A DNA stretch of 42,363 nt from Taibaiella sp. (GTDB taxonomy: Bacteria > Bacteroidota > Bacteroidia > Chitinophagales > Chitinophagaceae): contig JAIOYR010000028.1 of NCBI GenBank assembly GCA_021740995.1, forward strand, positions 1-42,363, in the 5' to 3' direction. Position 1 is the stretch's first letter, and each line of letters begins with the position of its first letter. The notes beneath the pieces were generated by a model. That model was not told the DNA's origin, ran no database searches, and saw only the letters and a program-made list of their open reading frames with translations. This document shows positions 1 through 8,599 of this stretch, in pieces. Both the position numbers and the translations under genes were made by a program.

Positions 1-106
1 TTGTACAGTAAATATAGGCAAAACACTTTACAGTATTGCCTTTCAGCCAAATAATATTTATCCACCTATCTTGTGGATAACACACCCGATTTTCTTGACT
101 GAAACT

Positions 107-142
107 AAAAAGGGCTGCCTCTTTTGAGACAGCCCCTTTTTT
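107..142 (-). terminator. Intrinsic terminator of the transaldolase gene
   Basis: A GC-rich hairpin lies just past the transaldolase stop. The arms are 107-121 and 126-142, with a TTTT loop and one mismatch. A-rich and T-rich flanks on the two sides mean it could stop transcription from either direction. On the minus strand the stem is followed by a short T run, as expected for a Rho-independent terminator. Confidence 0.75.
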
Positions 143-154
143 ATGTTTTATTGG

Positions 155-808
155 TTATTGCATTGCTTTTGCGTCATTCAGGAACTGCTGCAAGCCAATA
201 TCTGTAAGTGGATGTTTCAATAAACCCAATATAGAGCTTAGCGGGCAGGTACACACATCGGCACCGGCTTCGGCACAGCGAACGATGTGCAAAGGGTTGC
301 GGATAGATGCTGCAAGCACCTCGGTCATGAAGCCTTGAGTATTGTAGATGTTTACTATCTGCTCTATCAGCTGCACGCCATCCCAGCTACCATCGTCTAT
401 GCGACCTATAAACGGAGAAACAAAAGTAGCCCCTGCTTTTGCAGCCAGGATAGCCTGGCCGGCAGAGAATACCAATGTACAATTGGTGCGAATGCCATTG
501 TCCATAAACCATTTGATAGCCTGAATGCCGTCTTTAATCATAGGTACTTTTACTACGATGTTTGGGTGAATAGCGGCAAGTTTTTTACCTTCTTCCACTA
601 TGCCCTCAAATGTAGTACCCAGCACTTCTGCACTTACGGGACCATCTACCATCTCGCAAATGGTTTTGTAATGGGCAGCTATTGCCTCGGTTCCCTTGAT
701 GCCTTCTTTGGCCATAAGGGTAGGGTTGGTAGTAACGCCGTCCAGTATTCCAAGATCGTTTGCTTCCTTAATTTGGGCAAGATTTGCGGTGTCGATAAAA
801 AATTTCAT
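155..808 (-). CDS. tal: Transaldolase, small TalC/FSA-type subfamily
   Basis: Transfers the dihydroxyacetone unit from sedoheptulose-7-phosphate to glyceraldehyde-3-phosphate in the cytosolic pentose-phosphate pathway. The 217-residue protein is the size of the short bacterial transaldolases. It opens with MKFFIDTANL and carries GVTTNPTL near residue 25. The Schiff-base lysine is K87, in VVKVPM. Glu61 (SAEV) and Phe133 (SPFIGRID) occupy the places where fructose-6-phosphate aldolases have Gln and Tyr, which argues for transaldolase rather than aldolase. An ATG 33 bases upstream would add 11 non-family residues and lies beyond a TAnnTTTG box at 829-836, so the ATG at 808 is preferred. The gene is monocistronic, with a hairpin terminator at 107-142. 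Confidence 0.93.
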   Translation of the reverse strand: MKFFIDTANLAQIKEANDLGILDGVTTNPTLMAKEGIKGTEAIAAHYKTICEMVDGPVSAEVLGTTFEGIVEEGKKLAAIHPNIVVKVPMIKDGIQAIKWFMDNGIRTNCTLVFSAGQAILAAKAGATFVSPFIGRIDDGSWDGVQLIEQIVNIYNTQGFMTEVLAASIRNPLHIVRCAEAGADVCTCPLSSILGLLKHPLTDIGLQQFLNDAKAMQ

Positions 809-828
809 GTAATATTTTTTTATAGGTT

Positions 829-836
829 CAAAAGTA
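829..836 (-). promoter_or_regulatory. Bacteroidota-type -7 element for tal
   Basis: Read on the minus strand this is TACTTTTG, matching the Bacteroidota sigma-ABfr -7 consensus TAnnTTTG, 20 bases before the preferred tal ATG. No clear TTTG -33 element is seen at the usual distance, so this is a moderate call. Confidence 0.45.
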
Positions 837-1020
837 TACAAATTACCAGAAACGGCATAAATGAGTTATCCAGTTTTTATCAACATTTCGACTTTCAATT
901 GCGCTATAATTTAGTTGTAAATGACTCGGTGTTAAAGATTATTAAATAAATGTATGAAGTGATTGATGATTTATGGATCTTATATTGTTGTTAGTCAACG
1001 ATTTATGCTTTTCCGGCTTT

Positions 1021-2235
1021 CTATCCATTTTTTATAGCCGCGATCCCCGGTAACTCTTTTCCTTCAAAGTACTCGAGCATGGCACCACCACCTGTAGATA
1101 CATAGCTAACTTTGTCTGCAAGGTTGAATTTATTGACAGCAGCCACACTATCGCCACCGCCTACCAGTGAAAATGCTCCGTTTTCGGTAGCTGCTACCAC
1201 TGCATCTGCTATGGCTTTTGTTCCATGTTGGAATTTCTCCATTTCGAAAACACCCATAGGGCCATTCCACAAAATGGTCTTCGATTCGCTGATTATCTTG
1301 CTGAATTGAGCTATAGCCATCTGCCCGATATCGAGTCCCATCCATCCTTCGGGTATCTCATTGCTCAGCGAAGAAGAAGTAGCTGCATCTGCAGCAAACT
1401 TATCTGCAAGAATACTATCGGCTGGCAAGTGAATGCATACACCTTTTGCTTCGGCTTTAGCCATCAGGTCCAGCGCCATGTCGAGGCGGTCGTTTTCGCA
1501 AAGTGAGTTGCCTATGTGACCGCCCTGAGCCTTGAAGAAAGTATAAGCCATACCGCCTCCAATGATAATATCCGTAGCTTTTTCCAGCAGATTTTCGATA
1601 ATCAATATCTTATCAGAGACCTTGGCGCCACCTATAATAGCTGTGAAGGGTTTGCGATTGTTGTGCAATACTTCTTCTGCTGCGCTCACTTCGCCTTCCA
1701 TCAGCAAGCCAAACATTCTTCTGTCTGGCGGGTAAAACTGTGCTATGACAGCGGTAGAGGCGTGCGCCCTGTGTGCCGTACCAAAGGCATCATTTACATA
1801 TACATGACCAAGTTTAGAAAGCTTTTCAGCAAAATCTTTGTCGCCTTTTTCTTCCTGTTTGTAATAACGCAGATTCTCCAGCAGCAATACCTGACCGGGT
1901 TCCAGATTTTCGGCTTTGTGTGCTGCGTCGGTGCTGAGGCAATCGTCGGCAAACTGCACCACTACATCGAGCAGATCTGAAAGATGTGCTACTAAGGGTT
2001 TCAACGAGAAATCGGCTAAAGTCAGCTCTGGTTTCTTTTCGATGTCCTTGAGCGGACGGCCCCAATGGCTCATAAGTATTACACTGCCTCCATCAGCCAG
2101 TACCTTGCGGATAGTAGGCAGGGCTGCACGCATGCGGTTATCGTCGGTTATCTTACCATTCTTTATAGGCACGTTAAAATCCACACGTATAAGTGCGCGC
2201 TGGTTGCTGAAATTGTAGGTTGCGAAATTGGACAT
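1021..2235 (-). CDS. pgk: Phosphoglycerate kinase
   Basis: Converts 1,3-bisphosphoglycerate and ADP to 3-phosphoglycerate and ATP in glycolysis; cytosolic. At 404 residues it is full length. The N-terminal substrate domain has RVDFNVP near residue 17, SHWGRP, and [14 protein letters not shown] with the substrate-binding HRAHAS. The C-terminal nucleotide domain has [25 protein letters not shown] and the glycine-rich VGGGDS and [11 protein letters not shown]. No key residue appears to be missing. The gene sits downstream of a 385-base AT-rich intergenic region and upstream of tal with a gap of about 210 bases, so the two minus-strand genes may be separate units. gapA, the preceding enzyme of the pathway, lies 3.8 kb away on the same strand. 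Confidence 0.97.
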   Translation of the reverse strand: MSNFATYNFSNQRALIRVDFNVPIKNGKITDDNRMRAALPTIRKVLADGGSVILMSHWGRPLKDIEKKPELTLADFSLKPLVAHLSDLLDVVVQFADDCLSTDAAHKAENLEPGQVLLLENLRYYKQEEKGDKDFAEKLSKLGHVYVNDAFGTAHRAHASTAVIAQFYPPDRRMFGLLMEGEVSAAEEVLHNNRKPFTAIIGGAKVSDKILIIENLLEKATDIIIGGGMAYTFFKAQGGHIGNSLCENDRLDMALDLMAKAEAKGVCIHLPADSILADKFAADAATSSSLSNEIPEGWMGLDIGQMAIAQFSKIISESKTILWNGPMGVFEMEKFQHGTKAIADAVVAATENGAFSLVGGGDSVAAVNKFNLADKVSYVSTGGGAMLEYFEGKELPGIAAIKNG

Positions 2236-2403
2236 ATGTTAGTTTGAATGTGTTTTAAAAAGACAATGTAAAGCATGCTTGTTGACAAGATAATGCCACT
2301 CCCGGTATTCTCCCGATTTTTCGTGCGAAAATACGAAAAGCATGTGCAATGGTGGCGTTAAATCACAATAAAAATGTGATGTAATTACTGTTTTTTGCTC
2401 GTT

Positions 2404-2431
2404 TTTCAAATATTATTAAAAATATTTGAAA
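2404..2431. repeat. Perfect 11-bp inverted repeat with 6-bp spacer
   Basis: The arm TTTCAAATATT at 2404-2414 is matched exactly by its reverse complement at 2421-2431, with ATTAAA between. It is too AT-rich to be a convincing terminator and is more likely a regulator-binding dyad in the pgk/membrane-operon control region. Its function is inferred only. Confidence 0.5.
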
Positions 2432-2543
2432 TAATTTTCTTGACACTTAAAATAGGCTCAAATACTGTATATACGTATGTTTCATGGTATTTCATTTGTA
2501 AAAGTAAACAGTATAAAATGTACAGTTTAATTGTTTAAAAGTA

Positions 2544-2582
2544 AAGTATACTTGTATTTTATACAAACGTGCTTTACCTTTG
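2544..2582 (+). promoter_or_regulatory. Promoter plus candidate operator for the membrane-protein/XRE operon
   Basis: CTTG at 2551-2554 (its TTG at 2552-2554 serves as the -33 element) is followed, 20 bases later, by TACCTTTG at 2575-2582, a full match to the Bacteroidota -7 consensus TAnnTTTG. Transcription would begin near 2588. A perfect palindrome, AAGTATACTT at 2544-2553, overlaps the -33 element and is a plausible operator for the XRE protein encoded at the end of the operon. The promoter position also rules out an in-frame upstream ATG at 2531 as the start of the first gene. Confidence 0.65.
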
Positions 2583-2620
2583 TGTTGTCAATAATTTTTT
2601 CATCTACTAAAATAGATTTT

Positions 2621-3202
2621 ATGAACAGTTCTTTGTTGTTAATGGACAATAAGTACAAAAAATGGATGATTGGATTGGCCATACTCGGCATGGTGATGTC
2701 GGTACTTGAGTTGGTAACCGGGGCTGTCCTTTTTACAAAGTTGTCTCCCGGCATACATTTGCATTTCTGCCTATGGTTTACTTTTATCAACTTGCTTAGT
2801 CTGGCAATGTGCAAGGAGAAGATGGAGGATGAGCGTGTAAGGCTAATTCGGTCGAAGGCTATGATGCGTGGTTTCCTGTTTACCTGCGTCGTTATTCTGG
2901 GATTTTCTGTAAACGTGTCTCTGTTTCCTGTTATTGCTCCAGAGGCTTTTGAAGGGGTGACATTTGCGAAAGAGGACTATTCTTATATGGGTATGATGCT
3001 GATGGTGTTTCCGGCCTTTGCTATAATTTCCTATTTAATTTTGTTTAACTACGGATTGCGGAACGATGAAAACTGGGACTATAACGATACCATGACTCCA
3101 GTTGAACAAATTCGTAAGAATAAGAAGTATATGATATTGAGGACTGTAGTTACCCTTATAATTCTTGCCACAATAATCCTGCTAGGCAGGATGTCGAAAT
3201 AA
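2621..3202 (+). CDS. DUF2178-like multi-pass membrane protein (first paralogue)
   Basis: A 193-residue integral membrane protein of unknown function. About four hydrophobic segments are visible, with a charged cytoplasmic-looking motif KEKMEDERVRLIRSKA between TM2 and TM3. The DERxxxIxxKA pattern resembles the conserved core of DUF2178/DUF3796 proteins, which are often encoded beside tiny XRE regulators. The next gene repeats the same layout (KEKYDDERASAIRLRA), so the two are paralogues. Start: the ATG at 2621 is used because the promoter -7 box at 2575-2582 excludes the longer frame from 2531. The ATG at 2642 (MDNKYKKW) aligns better with the paralogue and is equally possible. It is the first gene of a three-gene operon. 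Confidence 0.75.
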   Translation: MNSSLLLMDNKYKKWMIGLAILGMVMSVLELVTGAVLFTKLSPGIHLHFCLWFTFINLLSLAMCKEKMEDERVRLIRSKAMMRGFLFTCVVILGFSVNVSLFPVIAPEAFEGVTFAKEDYSYMGMMLMVFPAFAIISYLILFNYGLRNDENWDYNDTMTPVEQIRKNKKYMILRTVVTLIILATIILLGRMSK

Positions 3203-3240
3203 TAATTATTTTTATTTATATAACCTTTAAAAAATAGCAT

Positions 3241-3780
3241 ATGAAAGGAGTAGCAATGATGTACGATCACAAATGGAAAGCAAGAGGCGTAATCATATCG
3301 GCTCTAGGGCTGATTGGTATGGTCACAGAAAGGGTTATGCCGTTTGTCCTGTTTAAGAAATACACCCCGGCTCAGCACTACTGTATTTTTGAGTGGGTAA
3401 TGCTCTTAGGTCTGATAACAATAATGTATAGCAAGGAGAAGTATGACGATGAGCGGGCTAGTGCAATAAGGTTGCGGGCTTTTCAAATTTCATTTGCTAT
3501 GATGCAGGCTGTACTATTGGGTATGGCATTGACTGGAAGCCTATCACCTAAGGGGGGTGAAGATTTTGAAGCTTCTTTTCTTTTTGTGTTCAGCGCAATG
3601 GGGATTATACTGTATCTGCTGGTGTTTTATGTGGGCTTATATTTCGATTTCTTGTGGGAGTATGAAGACAAAGAAGCCGGATGGCAGAATCTGAAAAAAA
3701 TGGGAAAAAATAAATGGGGTATATTGGCGTACCTGGCAATCACAATAGTTCTTTTGGCCTTGTTAACCTTATTTGAATAG
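3241..3780 (+). CDS. DUF2178-like multi-pass membrane protein (second paralogue)
   Basis: A 179-residue membrane protein with four or five hydrophobic stretches, starting 38 bases after the first paralogue. It shares with that paralogue the opening pattern (YDHKWKARG versus DNKYKKWMIG) and the acidic-basic motif KEKYDDERASAIRLRA after the second membrane segment. Function is unknown. In other bacteria such proteins with a DERxxxI core are encoded next to short XRE repressors and are thought to act as regulatory or immunity-type membrane partners; that role is inference here. An ATG five codons downstream is an alternative start. The stop codon is one base before the XRE start, implying translational coupling. 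Confidence 0.75.
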   Translation: MKGVAMMYDHKWKARGVIISALGLIGMVTERVMPFVLFKKYTPAQHYCIFEWVMLLGLITIMYSKEKYDDERASAIRLRAFQISFAMMQAVLLGMALTGSLSPKGGEDFEASFLFVFSAMGIILYLLVFYVGLYFDFLWEYEDKEAGWQNLKKMGKNKWGILAYLAITIVLLALLTLFE

Positions 3781-3781
3781 A

Positions 3782-3982
3782 ATGAAAAACACCATTAAGG
3801 TAGAGCGCGCCAAACTGAACATTACACAAAGCGACCTGGCAGATGCGGTAAAGGTTTCGAAGCAAACGATTCATTCTATAGAGTCCGGACGTTTCGTGCC
3901 ATCAACGACACTGTCTATGAAGATTGCCAGGCATTTCAAAACATCGGTGGAGTCCATCTTCGAGCTGGAAGAAGGTGACTAG
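3782..3982 (+). CDS. Minimal XRE-family DNA-binding regulator
   Basis: A 66-residue helix-turn-helix protein that is almost entirely one XRE domain: MKNTIKVERAKLNITQSDLA, then VSKQTIHSIESGRFVPS (recognition helix) and LSMKIARHFKTSVESIF. This is the standalone HTH subclass commonly paired with DUF2178/DUF3796 membrane proteins. Start: the ATG at 3782 follows the upstream stop by one base. A TTG at 3773 would overlap that stop and add only three residues. It likely binds near its own operon promoter, where a palindrome (2544-2553) overlaps the -33 element; that target is inferred. The C-terminal LEEGD tail leaves no room for an effector domain, so any signal must come from a partner such as the membrane proteins. 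Confidence 0.9.
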   Translation: MKNTIKVERAKLNITQSDLADAVKVSKQTIHSIESGRFVPSTTLSMKIARHFKTSVESIFELEEGD

Positions 3983-4031
3983 ATATAAGCTGTTAATCAT
4001 CATTTAAAACTTAAAAAAACCAACAAATTTT

Positions 4032-5942
4032 ATGAGCGCAAAAATTCAACTGGCTACAGTTATGCTACTGCTATGCCTGAACGTAAACAACAAGACAGTA
4101 GCCCAACCGACAGGTAGCTACGACACTACAATCACTTTCATGGGCAGCCCCCGGGCAGTATCCATGTATGTGCCGACGACCTACACTCCGGCTTCAGCAT
4201 ATAGGCTAATGATATGCCTGCACGGTTTAGGTGATACTTGTAGTAACTACAGAACCAGCCTTGTAACATCGTTGTCATGGGGTGTGAATATGCCCAATAC
4301 AATATTTGTGTGCCCTGAGGCTGCAAACAGAAATGGTGATTATTACTTCCCTGCCGGTGGTGATGCAATCATACAGGCGAGTATCGATTTTGCCCGGGCA
4401 AATTATAACATAGATACTACGGAAATAGTGCTGCAGGGGTTTTCGCTTGGTGGCAGGGCTGCCTTGAGATATGGCCTGGACAACTATAGCAAGTTCAAGG
4501 GGTTGCTGCTGAATACGCCCGCGGTGCAGGGAGTGAAGCAAGCATTGAACAACACAGGGTATAACTTTACTTATACCAATGCACCGAACATACCTATCTA
4601 TATTACAAGCGGTGCAGATGATATCCTGTATACAGCACCTATCGATTCGGCTTACAAGCAACTGGTATTGAATGATGGGATAGTGCGCCATTTCGATTTT
4701 CCGGGTGTGGCGCACGCCATTCCTCCGATATCCAGTATAATAAATTTTGTTTCATTCTTTAATACACCTTCTGATTCAGGATTTGACCTGGATGTGGTTA
4801 GCGCTACCATTGGTCCACGCCACTGTGTACCAACGATGCCTGCAAGCTGCGTAGTGCGAAATACAGGCACAAATACAATTCACTCTATCTCGTTGGATTA
4901 TACCGTTGGAGGCAGTACACTTTCTCACACCTGGACAGGAACTTTGGACCCTTTTCAGCATGCTGTAATTTCACTACCTGCTATTACCTCTCCAATAGGT
5001 TCCCAGACATTGAACGTGAAAGTAGTTTCTCTGGAGTCGGGCTTACCAGACACTATAGCATATAATAATGAGCAGACTGTGCCGTTTCAGGTAATAAGCA
5101 CTGGCGCACCCCTACCATTATATGAAGGTTTCGAAGGTGTATTTCCGCCAGCCAACTGGGTGCAATACAAATCAGGCGAAGTATATTCAGCCTGGGATGT
5201 CGACAACTCTGTAAAGAGAACAGGCACTGGTTCTATGGGTAGTTTTAATACGATTCTGATGTTTGACAATGCCGGAATGAAGGATGAAGTGGCGTCCCCG
5301 GTTCTTAATCTGACCACCGTGACTAACCCGCATATGACGTTTGACGTTGCCTACAATTACAATAGGTATACGCCGCCATTTACTACGGTTGACACTGTAT
5401 TTGCCGATACGCTCCTTGTGCAGATATCTACTGATTGCGGTGACTCATATACTACGGTATATAAGAAGGGAGGGGCAGAATTGGCTACCTTCAGCAGCCC
5501 GATAATGAATCCGGTATCTATACCTGCATCGTTTATCAGTCCGACGGCAAGCAACTGGCGGACTGAAGATATAGACCTTTCAGCCTTCGCTGCTTTCGAC
5601 AAAGTGATTGCCAAGATTAGTTATGTATCGGCTCTGGGTGGCTCTATCAATATTGATAATGTTAGCTTCAATAATGGAGGACTTGCGGTAGGTGCAATAT
5701 CGCGCGATGATTTGCATATTTTCCCTAACCCGGCAAGCAACTATGTAAACATAATTAGTGGTGTCGCGCAAATAGAGGAAGTGATTTTGCTGGATGTAAC
5801 AGGCAAAGCGGTATGGAGCAGTGGTAAAGTAAAAACGGAAAAAGTAGTGGTAAATATTGATGGACTTGCCAATGGGGTATATTCGGCGAGAATTGTTAGT
5901 AGTGAAGCAGTTACTGTTCACAAGATAGTTGTGAGCAGATAA
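4032..5942 (+). CDS. Secreted alpha/beta-hydrolase (esterase) with T9SS sorting domain
   Basis: A 636-residue exported modular protein. Residues 1-24 form a signal peptide ending AQ. Residues 28-245 are an alpha/beta hydrolase of the polyhydroxybutyrate-depolymerase/feruloyl-esterase kind: oxyanion-side HGLGDT (64-69), nucleophile Ser138 in GFSLGG, acid Asp196 or Asp197 (SGADD), and His228 (GVAHAI). Residues 250-355 look like a CARDB-type beta-sandwich. Residues 365-550 resemble a choice-of-anchor/MAM-like jelly roll (YEGFEGVFPPANW, then SINIDNVSF). The last 75 residues are a type A T9SS sorting domain (HIFPNPASNYVNI, then GLANGVYSARI), so the protein should be released or surface-attached. 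The substrate is unknown. Transcribed after the XRE gene with a 49-base gap and ended by a strong terminator. Confidence 0.88.
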   Translation: MSAKIQLATVMLLLCLNVNNKTVAQPTGSYDTTITFMGSPRAVSMYVPTTYTPASAYRLMICLHGLGDTCSNYRTSLVTSLSWGVNMPNTIFVCPEAANRNGDYYFPAGGDAIIQASIDFARANYNIDTTEIVLQGFSLGGRAALRYGLDNYSKFKGLLLNTPAVQGVKQALNNTGYNFTYTNAPNIPIYITSGADDILYTAPIDSAYKQLVLNDGIVRHFDFPGVAHAIPPISSIINFVSFFNTPSDSGFDLDVVSATIGPRHCVPTMPASCVVRNTGTNTIHSISLDYTVGGSTLSHTWTGTLDPFQHAVISLPAITSPIGSQTLNVKVVSLESGLPDTIAYNNEQTVPFQVISTGAPLPLYEGFEGVFPPANWVQYKSGEVYSAWDVDNSVKRTGTGSMGSFNTILMFDNAGMKDEVASPVLNLTTVTNPHMTFDVAYNYNRYTPPFTTVDTVFADTLLVQISTDCGDSYTTVYKKGGAELATFSSPIMNPVSIPASFISPTASNWRTEDIDLSAFAAFDKVIAKISYVSALGGSINIDNVSFNNGGLAVGAISRDDLHIFPNPASNYVNIISGVAQIEEVILLDVTGKAVWSSGKVKTEKVVVNIDGLANGVYSARIVSSEAVTVHKIVVSR

Positions 5943-5984
5943 TTGATGAGCAAACAGACGTATGAATGATAGTTTTTAAGGTGT

Positions 5985-6029
5985 AAAAAAGGACAGGGCT
6001 TCATTTTTAAATGAAGCCCTGTCTTTTTT
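5985..6029. terminator. Strong bidirectional terminator
   Basis: A perfect 15-bp stem (5992-6006 with 6009-6023) has an A run on the left (5985-5990) and a T run on the right (6024-6029). It lies between the convergent esterase and gapA genes and should terminate both. Confidence 0.9.
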
Positions 6030-6047
6030 GTATAAAATGGTATAAAA

Positions 6048-7061
6048 TTACTTGCTAATCAATCCTGCAAAATACTTTACAGTACGCACCAGCTGGCTTA
6101 CATAGCTCATTTCATTATCGTACCAGCTTATGGTTTTTACCATTTGCGTATCGCCTACGGTAATAACTTTTGTTTGAGTGGCGTCGAACAATGAACCAAA
6201 GGAAGTGCCTATGATGTCGCTGCTTACGATTTCGTCTTCGTTATATCCAAAACTCTCGTTGGCTGCGGCTTTCATAGCTGCATTTACTTCTTCGATAGTT
6301 GTTTTCTTACCCAGAACAGTTACCAGCTCTGTAAGTGAACCTGTAACAGTAGGTACGCGCTGAGCAGAACCATCGAGCTTGCCTTTGAGAGCGGGCAATA
6401 CCAGACCTATAGCCTTAGCTGCCCCGGTAGAGTTGGGTACTATATTCTCAGCGGCTGCACGTGCACGGCGAAGGTCGCCCTTGGCGTGTGGAGCGTCGAG
6501 TGTATTCTGGTCGTTAGTGTAGGCGTGTACTGTGGTCATAAGACCTGCAACTATACCATAAGAATCATTGAGCACTTTTGCCATTGGTGCCAGACAGTTG
6601 GTGGTGCATGATGCACAGCTTATTACTGTTTCGCTACCATCGAGTATATCATGGTTTACGTTGAATACTACAGTTTTCATTTCGCCGGTAGCCGGTGCAG
6701 AGATAACAACACGCTTGGCACCTGCAGTTATATGCCCTTCTGCTTTTTCGCGGTCTGTGAAGAAGCCCGTACACTCCAGCACCACATCTACCTCGTGTGC
6801 ACCCCACGGAATCTGAGAAGGGTCTTTCTGAGCATAGATTTTGATTTCTTTACCATCTACAGCAATTGCTGTGTCTGTGTGGGTAACATTTTGACCAAAA
6901 CGACCCTGAGCAGTATCGTATTTCAGGAGGTGAGCCAGCACATTTGGCTTAGTGAGGTCATTAATTGCTACTACTTCTATGCCTTCCATATTGTAGATCT
7001 GGCGGAAAGCGAGGCGGCCGATACGACCAAAGCCATTGATGGCAACTTTTACTTTATTCAT
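6048..7061 (-). CDS. gapA: Glyceraldehyde-3-phosphate dehydrogenase, type I
   Basis: Oxidises and phosphorylates glyceraldehyde-3-phosphate to 1,3-bisphosphoglycerate with NAD+; cytosolic homotetramer, directly before Pgk in glycolysis. The 337-residue protein has the N-terminal Rossmann motif INGFGRIGR (8-16), the catalytic Cys152 in SCASCTTNC, the phosphate-site segment [12 protein letters not shown] with the catalytic His, [15 protein letters not shown], and the C-terminal [20 protein letters not shown] after beta-2 is the usual NAD-binding form. It is a single gene: a -7 box (7103-7110) lies upstream and the bidirectional hairpin downstream. Confidence 0.97.
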   Translation of the reverse strand: MNKVKVAINGFGRIGRLAFRQIYNMEGIEVVAINDLTKPNVLAHLLKYDTAQGRFGQNVTHTDTAIAVDGKEIKIYAQKDPSQIPWGAHEVDVVLECTGFFTDREKAEGHITAGAKRVVISAPATGEMKTVVFNVNHDILDGSETVISCASCTTNCLAPMAKVLNDSYGIVAGLMTTVHAYTNDQNTLDAPHAKGDLRRARAAAENIVPNSTGAAKAIGLVLPALKGKLDGSAQRVPTVTGSLTELVTVLGKKTTIEEVNAAMKAAANESFGYNEDEIVSSDIIGTSFGSLFDATQTKVITVGDTQMVKTISWYDNEMSYVSQLVRTVKYFAGLISK

Positions 7062-7102
7062 TGGTTTTGAATAGATTAAAGAACGTTTTTATAAATGTGG
7101 CG

Positions 7103-7110
7103 CAAAGGTA
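7103..7110 (-). promoter_or_regulatory. Bacteroidota-type -7 element for gapA
   Basis: Minus-strand TACCTTTG, an exact TAnnTTTG match, lies 41 bases before the gapA ATG. No good TTTG -33 partner is visible, as is often so for strong housekeeping promoters in this phylum. Confidence 0.5.
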
Positions 7111-7316
7111 AGAAAATTAAGAATTAAATAATGATATGTAGCGGATGATTCTTGTCACATAGTATTAACAATACCAAATATAGCGGTTTAAGCATTTTCT
7201 GAAAATACATGAATCTGTTTGCAATGTATTCAAAAACAATAGTCCGAAAAATTTATTTTCTCTGTGAATAGGGGTAAAAACCTTTGGCGTTGTCCTATCT
7301 CCAAACAACAAATATT

Positions 7317-8516
7317 ATGACACATAGAACAATTATTACCGGACTGGTGGCTGCACTGACAGCTACTGTATCTTATGCTCAGACGCCACTCCACAGCAAT
7401 GCCCATATAGGGCTTGCTTATCCATTGAGCACAAATGGTGTGCATGCACCAGAATACAGCAACCTTTTTTCTATACATGCTATTGCAGGAGTTTCCCGGT
7501 CTGAGCAGGCATTTTGTGCATCAGGTGTAGCAAGTATCGTAAAAGACAGTGTAAACGGTTTTATAGGCAGTGGAGTAGTAAACGCGATAGGCGGCACCAC
7601 AAACGGATGTCAGGCAGCGGGATTCGTGAATGTAGCTGGCGGGTATGTAAAGGGTGCTCAGTTAGCAGGTTTTACAAATATTGCGCCAGGAGTGGCCGGT
7701 GCGCAGGTAGGTGGTTTTGCCAATATTGCACTTCATAGTGTGAATGGTGCACAGGTTGCCGGATTTGTGAGTACAGCACACACAGCACATGCACAGGTAT
7801 CGGGGTTTGTAAATGTGGCAAGAGAAACGCAGACACAGGTAGCAGGATTTGTAAATATAGCAGAAAATGTAAAGGGGCCGCAGATTGCCGGATTTGTAAA
7901 CATTGCAGAAAATGTTAAAGGCACTCAGGTAGCAGGCTTTATAAATATCGCCCGCAAAGTGCAGGGTGTGCAATTGGCCGGGTTTATAAATATAGCAGAT
8001 AGCAGCGATTGTCCTATAGGCTTAATAAACATAGTAGGCAATGGTGAGCAGGCGATAGGGCTGACCCTGAATGAAACCGGAACTATGATTGCTGCCTTCA
8101 GGTCGGGCGGGCGCAAACTTTACGGGATAATAGGTGTGGGCGGAAACTATACCGGTGGGTTTGCCGCTTATGCTTTTCAGGCTGGTATGGGTATGCACAT
8201 TCCTGTATCGCGCACATTCCGTATCAATGCAGAGGCAAGTGTGACATCCCTATCAGACAGATGGTACCACACAGATATCAGGTCCGGTTTTAGGGTTATG
8301 CCTGCCTTGCGTTTCGGAAATCTGGAACTGTTTGCCGGTCCTTCGTTCAGTTATACCGCTTCATCTGACCTTCAGGGTGTGGGCAGGGTAGGGTATAGCG
8401 TTTGGAGCGATGATTCCTATTACTATTCGCACGACCTCTCTGTTGGCTTCGAGGGCGGTATTCAGTACCATTTTAATACCAAAAAGGTATTAAACAAAAT
8501 AATTTCTGAAAAGTAA
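7317..8516 (+). CDS. Exported surface-repeat protein (AGFVNIA repeats)
   Basis: A 399-residue exported protein. Residues 1-22 form a signal peptide ending SYAQ. Residues 99-240 hold about nine tandem units of 14-16 residues built on the core (V/L/I)AGF(V/I)NIA, for example QVAGFVNIAENVKG twice in succession. The pattern resembles the LA_2272-type surface repeat. Regular Gly and hydrophobic spacing suggests a beta-solenoid or stacked-hairpin structure. The last 150 residues have alternating hydrophobic and aromatic strands (for example SRTFRINAEASVTSL, RVMPALRFGNLELFAG) that could form an outer-membrane barrel or beta-sheet domain. The ATG at 7317 is chosen because it begins a good signal peptide; the frame extends 11 codons upstream. 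It leads a three-gene outer-surface group. Function unknown. Confidence 0.78.
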   Translation: MTHRTIITGLVAALTATVSYAQTPLHSNAHIGLAYPLSTNGVHAPEYSNLFSIHAIAGVSRSEQAFCASGVASIVKDSVNGFIGSGVVNAIGGTTNGCQAAGFVNVAGGYVKGAQLAGFTNIAPGVAGAQVGGFANIALHSVNGAQVAGFVSTAHTAHAQVSGFVNVARETQTQVAGFVNIAENVKGPQIAGFVNIAENVKGTQVAGFINIARKVQGVQLAGFINIADSSDCPIGLINIVGNGEQAIGLTLNETGTMIAAFRSGGRKLYGIIGVGGNYTGGFAAYAFQAGMGMHIPVSRTFRINAEASVTSLSDRWYHTDIRSGFRVMPALRFGNLELFAGPSFSYTASSDLQGVGRVGYSVWSDDSYYYSHDLSVGFEGGIQYHFNTKKVLNKIISEK

Positions 8517-8599
8517 TAGTAATGATAGAGAGGTATAATCCTCTACTGTTGTTATTAAATAAATCACACAACACACAAACAAAAAATCAAACCAAAAAA

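Larger units (their letters stand above)
2236..2620. other. Long AT-rich divergent intergenic region
   Basis: These 385 bases separate the divergent pgk gene from the membrane-protein/XRE operon. No gene was found. The region holds a perfect 11-bp inverted repeat (2404-2414 with 2421-2431), a 10-bp palindrome (2544-2553), and a good plus-strand promoter (2552-2582) about 40 bases before the first membrane-protein gene. No convincing TAnnTTTG box for pgk was found on the minus strand. Confidence 0.6.

Noticed and set aside
287-949. A 220-codon plus-strand frame over tal
   Set aside because: It is antisense to the well-supported transaldolase and has no domain look.
7611-8036. CRISPR-like array, suggested by the regular repeats
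   Set aside because: The repeats are in frame, diverged at codon level and encode AGFVNIA units; there are no unique spacers of fixed length.
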